Source: Rhodococcus sp. IITR03
GTDB taxonomy: Bacteria > Actinomycetota > Actinomycetes > Mycobacteriales > Mycobacteriaceae
Direction of reading: 5' to 3'
Assembly (NCBI GenBank): GCA_001017865.1
Contig: LATQ01000001.1
Location: 1,781,083-1,789,917 of the forward strand
Length of the DNA stretch: 8,835 bases
This document shows positions 7,007 through 8,835 of the stretch, piece by piece. Position numbers and translations under genes: made by a program. The notes beneath the pieces were generated by a model. The model had not been told where the DNA came from and did no database searches. It worked only from the letters and a program-made list of their open reading frames with translations. The stretch's first letter is position 1; every line of letters starts with the position of its first letter.

Positions 7007-7826
7007 TACATGCCCGAACCGGGCAGTGCCGTGAGGACGGCGTCGCGTGCCGAGCCGTCGCGGGGGAGTTCCCAATGGTGAACGCATGGTGACGAATCCG
7101 GCCCGGGAAGCGTGACCACGGTCGAGGTGGGCAGCGCTCCGTTCTCGGGTGGGACGACGAGTCCGTCGCAGCGGGAGACGATGTCGGTGTAGTCGATCCC
7201 GGCCGTGGGCACGCCGCGTGAGTGCAGGTCGCGTAGGAGATCCGATCCGGCGATGATCTCGCGGCATCCGGCACACAGGGGGTCGACGAGCGGCTTCTCG
7301 AGGGCGAGGACCGCGTCGTAGGTGCCGAGATCGCGGCTGGTCTGCTCGGCGGCGGCCAGTCCGGCGATCTCCGTGCCGTGCCACATCGGGCCGAGTGTGG
7401 TCAGCGATCGGACCCGATCGTTGCCGTGATCCTGCAGGTATCGCTGGGTGACGAGGGAACCGGCGCCGTGCGCCACGACGTCGACCGTGCACTGCGATCG
7501 CTGCCCGCACAGCTCGTCCAGGGCGTCGGCCAGGTCGCGTGCGCCCGCGTCGACGCTCCGCAGGCCGGCGAGGGGGATCGGGACATCGGTGCCCGCCGGT
7601 TGGCCCCAGGTGACGGGGACGGTGCAGAAACCGGCTCCGGTGAGGTCGGCGCGCAGATCGGACCACACGTCCGGAGTGCTCGCGAGGTCGTGGACGAGTG
7701 CCACAGCAGCGTCTGCGCCGGAGCACGGCGCAGGCTCGGATCGGCCGCTGCGGGCGCCGGAGCCACCGCGGCGAGGGTGAGAACAGCGACCGCCGAAACC
7801 ATCGCCGAGCAGGGGGATCGAGTCAT
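7006..7826 (-). CDS. Secreted lipase/esterase-like alpha/beta hydrolase with degenerate nucleophile motif, one apparent frameshift
   Basis: Resembles the class-2 lipase/esterase family of actinomycetes. The ATG at 7826-7824 follows AGAGGAG and starts a Sec signal peptide: MTRSPCS, hydrophobic AMVSAVAVLTLAAVAPA, then PAAA before a likely cleavage at about residue 28. One G lost near 7693-7695 joins SLRRAPAQTLL to VALVHDLASTPDVWSDL; full length is about 273 residues. Family landmarks: TLGPMWHGTEIAGL, the Cys pair CAGCREIIAGSDLL, and IDYTDIVSRCDGLVVPPENG carrying the presumed acid Asp. The nucleophile elbow reads VDVVAHGAGSLVTQRYL, with Gly (GGC, 7465-7467, about residue 121) where active relatives have Ser, and the oxyanion-region HG is HD. 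It may be a non-catalytic relative. It diverges from the multicopper oxidase gene across a shared operator. Confidence 0.82.
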
Positions 7827-7848
7827 CTGCACTCCTCTGTGCGCACTA

Positions 7849-7876
7849 TTGACCAAACCATACCGTATGGTACTGT
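7849..7876 (+). promoter_or_regulatory. Predicted promoter of the multicopper oxidase gene
   Basis: -35 TTGACC (7849-7854) and -10 TACTGT (7871-7876) are 16 bp apart, predicting a start near 7883 and a leader of about 54 nt before the ATG at 7937. The palindrome at 7857-7871 fills the spacer. The ribosome site before the ATG is weak (GAAAG). Confidence 0.5.
7857..7871. promoter_or_regulatory. Palindromic operator between lipase-like and multicopper oxidase genes
   Basis: ACCATAC-C-GTATGGT is a perfect 15-bp palindrome with one central base, typical of TetR-family operators. It occupies the spacer of the predicted multicopper oxidase promoter and lies 31 bp upstream of the lipase-like start, so one protein could control both divergent genes. 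The nearby TetR regulator is the obvious candidate; this is inference. Confidence 0.6.
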
Positions 7877-7936
7877 GGCGGCGGTCACGATGACTGTCCG
7901 CATCGACTCCCGATCCGGAACACAGAAAGCCGCGTC

Positions 7937-8835
7937 ATGCAGAGACTCACCCGTAGAACCCTTCTCGCCGGGCTCGCCGCAGGAACCGGTGCGGTGCTTC
8001 TCGGTGGCCGAGCGTTCGCGGACGGGCCGGACATCTCCCGCCCCCTGTTGTTCCACTCCCCACGACTCGAACCCTTCGTCGACGGCCTGCCCGTCCTGCC
8101 GCGTCTGGACTCGTCGTCCTACCGGATCGACGCCGTCAGCACGATGCACAGCTTCCACCGCGACCTTCCGCCCGGTCCCGCTCTCGCCTACGGCGACAAC
8201 ACCTACGGCGGACCGACTCTCGTGGCGCACCGCGGGCAGGAGACGTCGATCGAGTACCGCAACCGCATCGACGCGCATCCCTTCGCCGTCGACTTCGACA
8301 CCTCGCTGCACGGTCTGAGCGAACGCGACCGCACCGACGTCCCCACCTCAATGCACCTGCACGGTGGGGTCACGCCTCCGGAATTTGACGGCAACCCCGA
8401 GCAGATCTCCCGGCCCGGACAGGGATTCACGTACCGCTTCCCGAACCGTCAGGACGCGACGACGCTGTGGTACCACGACCACGCCATGGCCGTCACCCGC
8501 CTGAACGCCTACGCGGGACTGGCCGGCATGTACCTGCTCCGCGACGACTACGACACCGGACTGCCCGGCAACCCGCTGGGCCTGCCCACCGGCGAGTTCG
8601 AACTCGATCTGGTGCTGCAGGAGAAGATCGTCAACGGCGACGGTTCGCAAAGCATCCGTTCCACCCCGATCGTCCGCAGGGTCGCTGGGAGGGCGGCGCC
8701 GTCGGCGACGTCGGCGTCGTCAACGGCAGGATCTGGCCCGAGGCCCGGGTCGCGCGCCGGCTTCCTACCGGGTCCGGCTGCTCAACGCGGCGTCGATCAC
8801 GAGCATCTGGACCTGCAGCTTCTCCAACGGCATGC
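7937..8835 (+). CDS. Tat-exported multicopper oxidase, CotA/bilirubin-oxidase-like (3'-truncated, two apparent frameshifts)
   Basis: Copper oxidase that would oxidise phenolic, bilirubin-like or metal substrates outside the cytoplasm and reduce oxygen to water. The ATG at 7937 starts a twin-arginine signal, MQRLTRRTLLAGLAAGTGAV, with cleavage expected after GGRAFA (about residue 28). Cupredoxin domain 1 carries the first two copper motifs: MHLHGG (His about 140 and 142) and LWYHDHAMAVTRLNAYAGL (His about 180 and 182). One C lost near 8657 restores SIPFHPDRPQGRWEGGAVGD, and one G near 8760 restores SYRVRLLNAASITSIW, reading to the window end. The two C-terminal copper motifs and type 1 copper site are beyond the window. 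The N-terminal layout fits spore-coat CotA, bilirubin oxidase and phenoxazinone synthase types; which one cannot be told here. Confidence 0.92.
   Translation, partial: MQRLTRRTLLAGLAAGTGAVLLGGRAFADGPDISRPLLFHSPRLEPFVDGLPVLPRLDSSSYRIDAVSTMHSFHRDLPPGPALAYGDNTYGGPTLVAHRGQETSIEYRNRIDAHPFAVDFDTSLHGLSERDRTDVPTSMHLHGGVTPPEFDGNPEQISRPGQGFTYRFPNRQDATTLWYHDHAMAVTRLNAYAGLAGMYLLRDDYDTGLPGNPLGLPTGEFELDLVLQEKIVNGDGSQSIRSTPIVRRVAGRAAPSATSASSTAGSGPRPGSRAGFLPGPAAQRGVDHEHLDLQLLQRH

Noticed and set aside
7837..7900. A specific -10/-35 pair for the lipase-like gene
   Set aside because: Minus-strand candidates such as TATGGT have no convincing -35 at usual spacing, so only the shared palindrome is reported.
1..8835. 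CRISPR arrays, tRNA/rRNA genes, insertion sequences, phage genes or a defence system
   Set aside because: No regularly spaced repeats, RNA-gene signatures, transposase motifs or terminal inverted repeats were seen; the content is catabolic and regulatory genes.

Overview
The window looks like chromosomal DNA from a high-GC mycolic-acid actinomycete, most likely Rhodococcus (Nocardia or Gordonia are alternatives). The basis is strong G/C bias at third codon positions, GTG starts, a FadD19/EchA19-type divergent gene pair, and proteins close to mycobacterial/rhodococcal families as I remember them. No database search was possible.

Layout. (1) 59-806 (+): 3' part of an LLM-class F420-dependent oxidoreductase resembling mycobacterial Rv3520c. 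(2) 901-2427 (-): a fatty acyl-CoA synthetase, convergent with gene 1 across a hairpin terminator. (3) 2557-3416 (-): enoyl-CoA hydratase EchA19. (4) 3498-5163 (+): steroid side-chain acyl-CoA synthetase FadD19, divergent from echA19 across an 81-bp region with a KstR-like operator and two overlapping core promoters. (5) 5172-6283 (+): a nitronate monooxygenase/2-nitropropane dioxygenase-like flavoprotein, 8 nt behind fadD19. (6) 6387-6967 (-): TetR-family regulator. (7) 7006-7826 (-): secreted lipase-like alpha/beta hydrolase with a degenerate nucleophile motif. (8) 7937-8835 (+): Tat-exported multicopper oxidase, running off the window and divergent from gene 7 across a palindromic operator.

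Biology. Genes 1-5 look like part of a sterol/cholesterol side-chain catabolism locus: FadD19 activates the C26 (or C24-branched) side-chain acid to its CoA thioester, EchA19 hydrates a side-chain enoyl-CoA, and the F420 enzyme, second acyl-CoA synthetase and flavoprotein are probable accessory steps. Genes 6-8 form a separate unit that probably acts at or outside the cell surface.

Quality caveat. Every protein gene is interrupted by one or more apparent single-base deletions, nearly all shortening a run of identical bases by one. Restoring them gives full-length, family-typical proteins, so I read them as sequencing or assembly errors, not pseudogenes. Coordinates span the reconstructed genes. 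I found no CRISPR array, RNA gene, transposon or clear novel multi-gene system. The items most worth a second look are the leaderless KstR-controlled fadD19 promoter, the fadD19-coupled flavoprotein, the lipase lacking its serine, and the lipase/multicopper oxidase operator.
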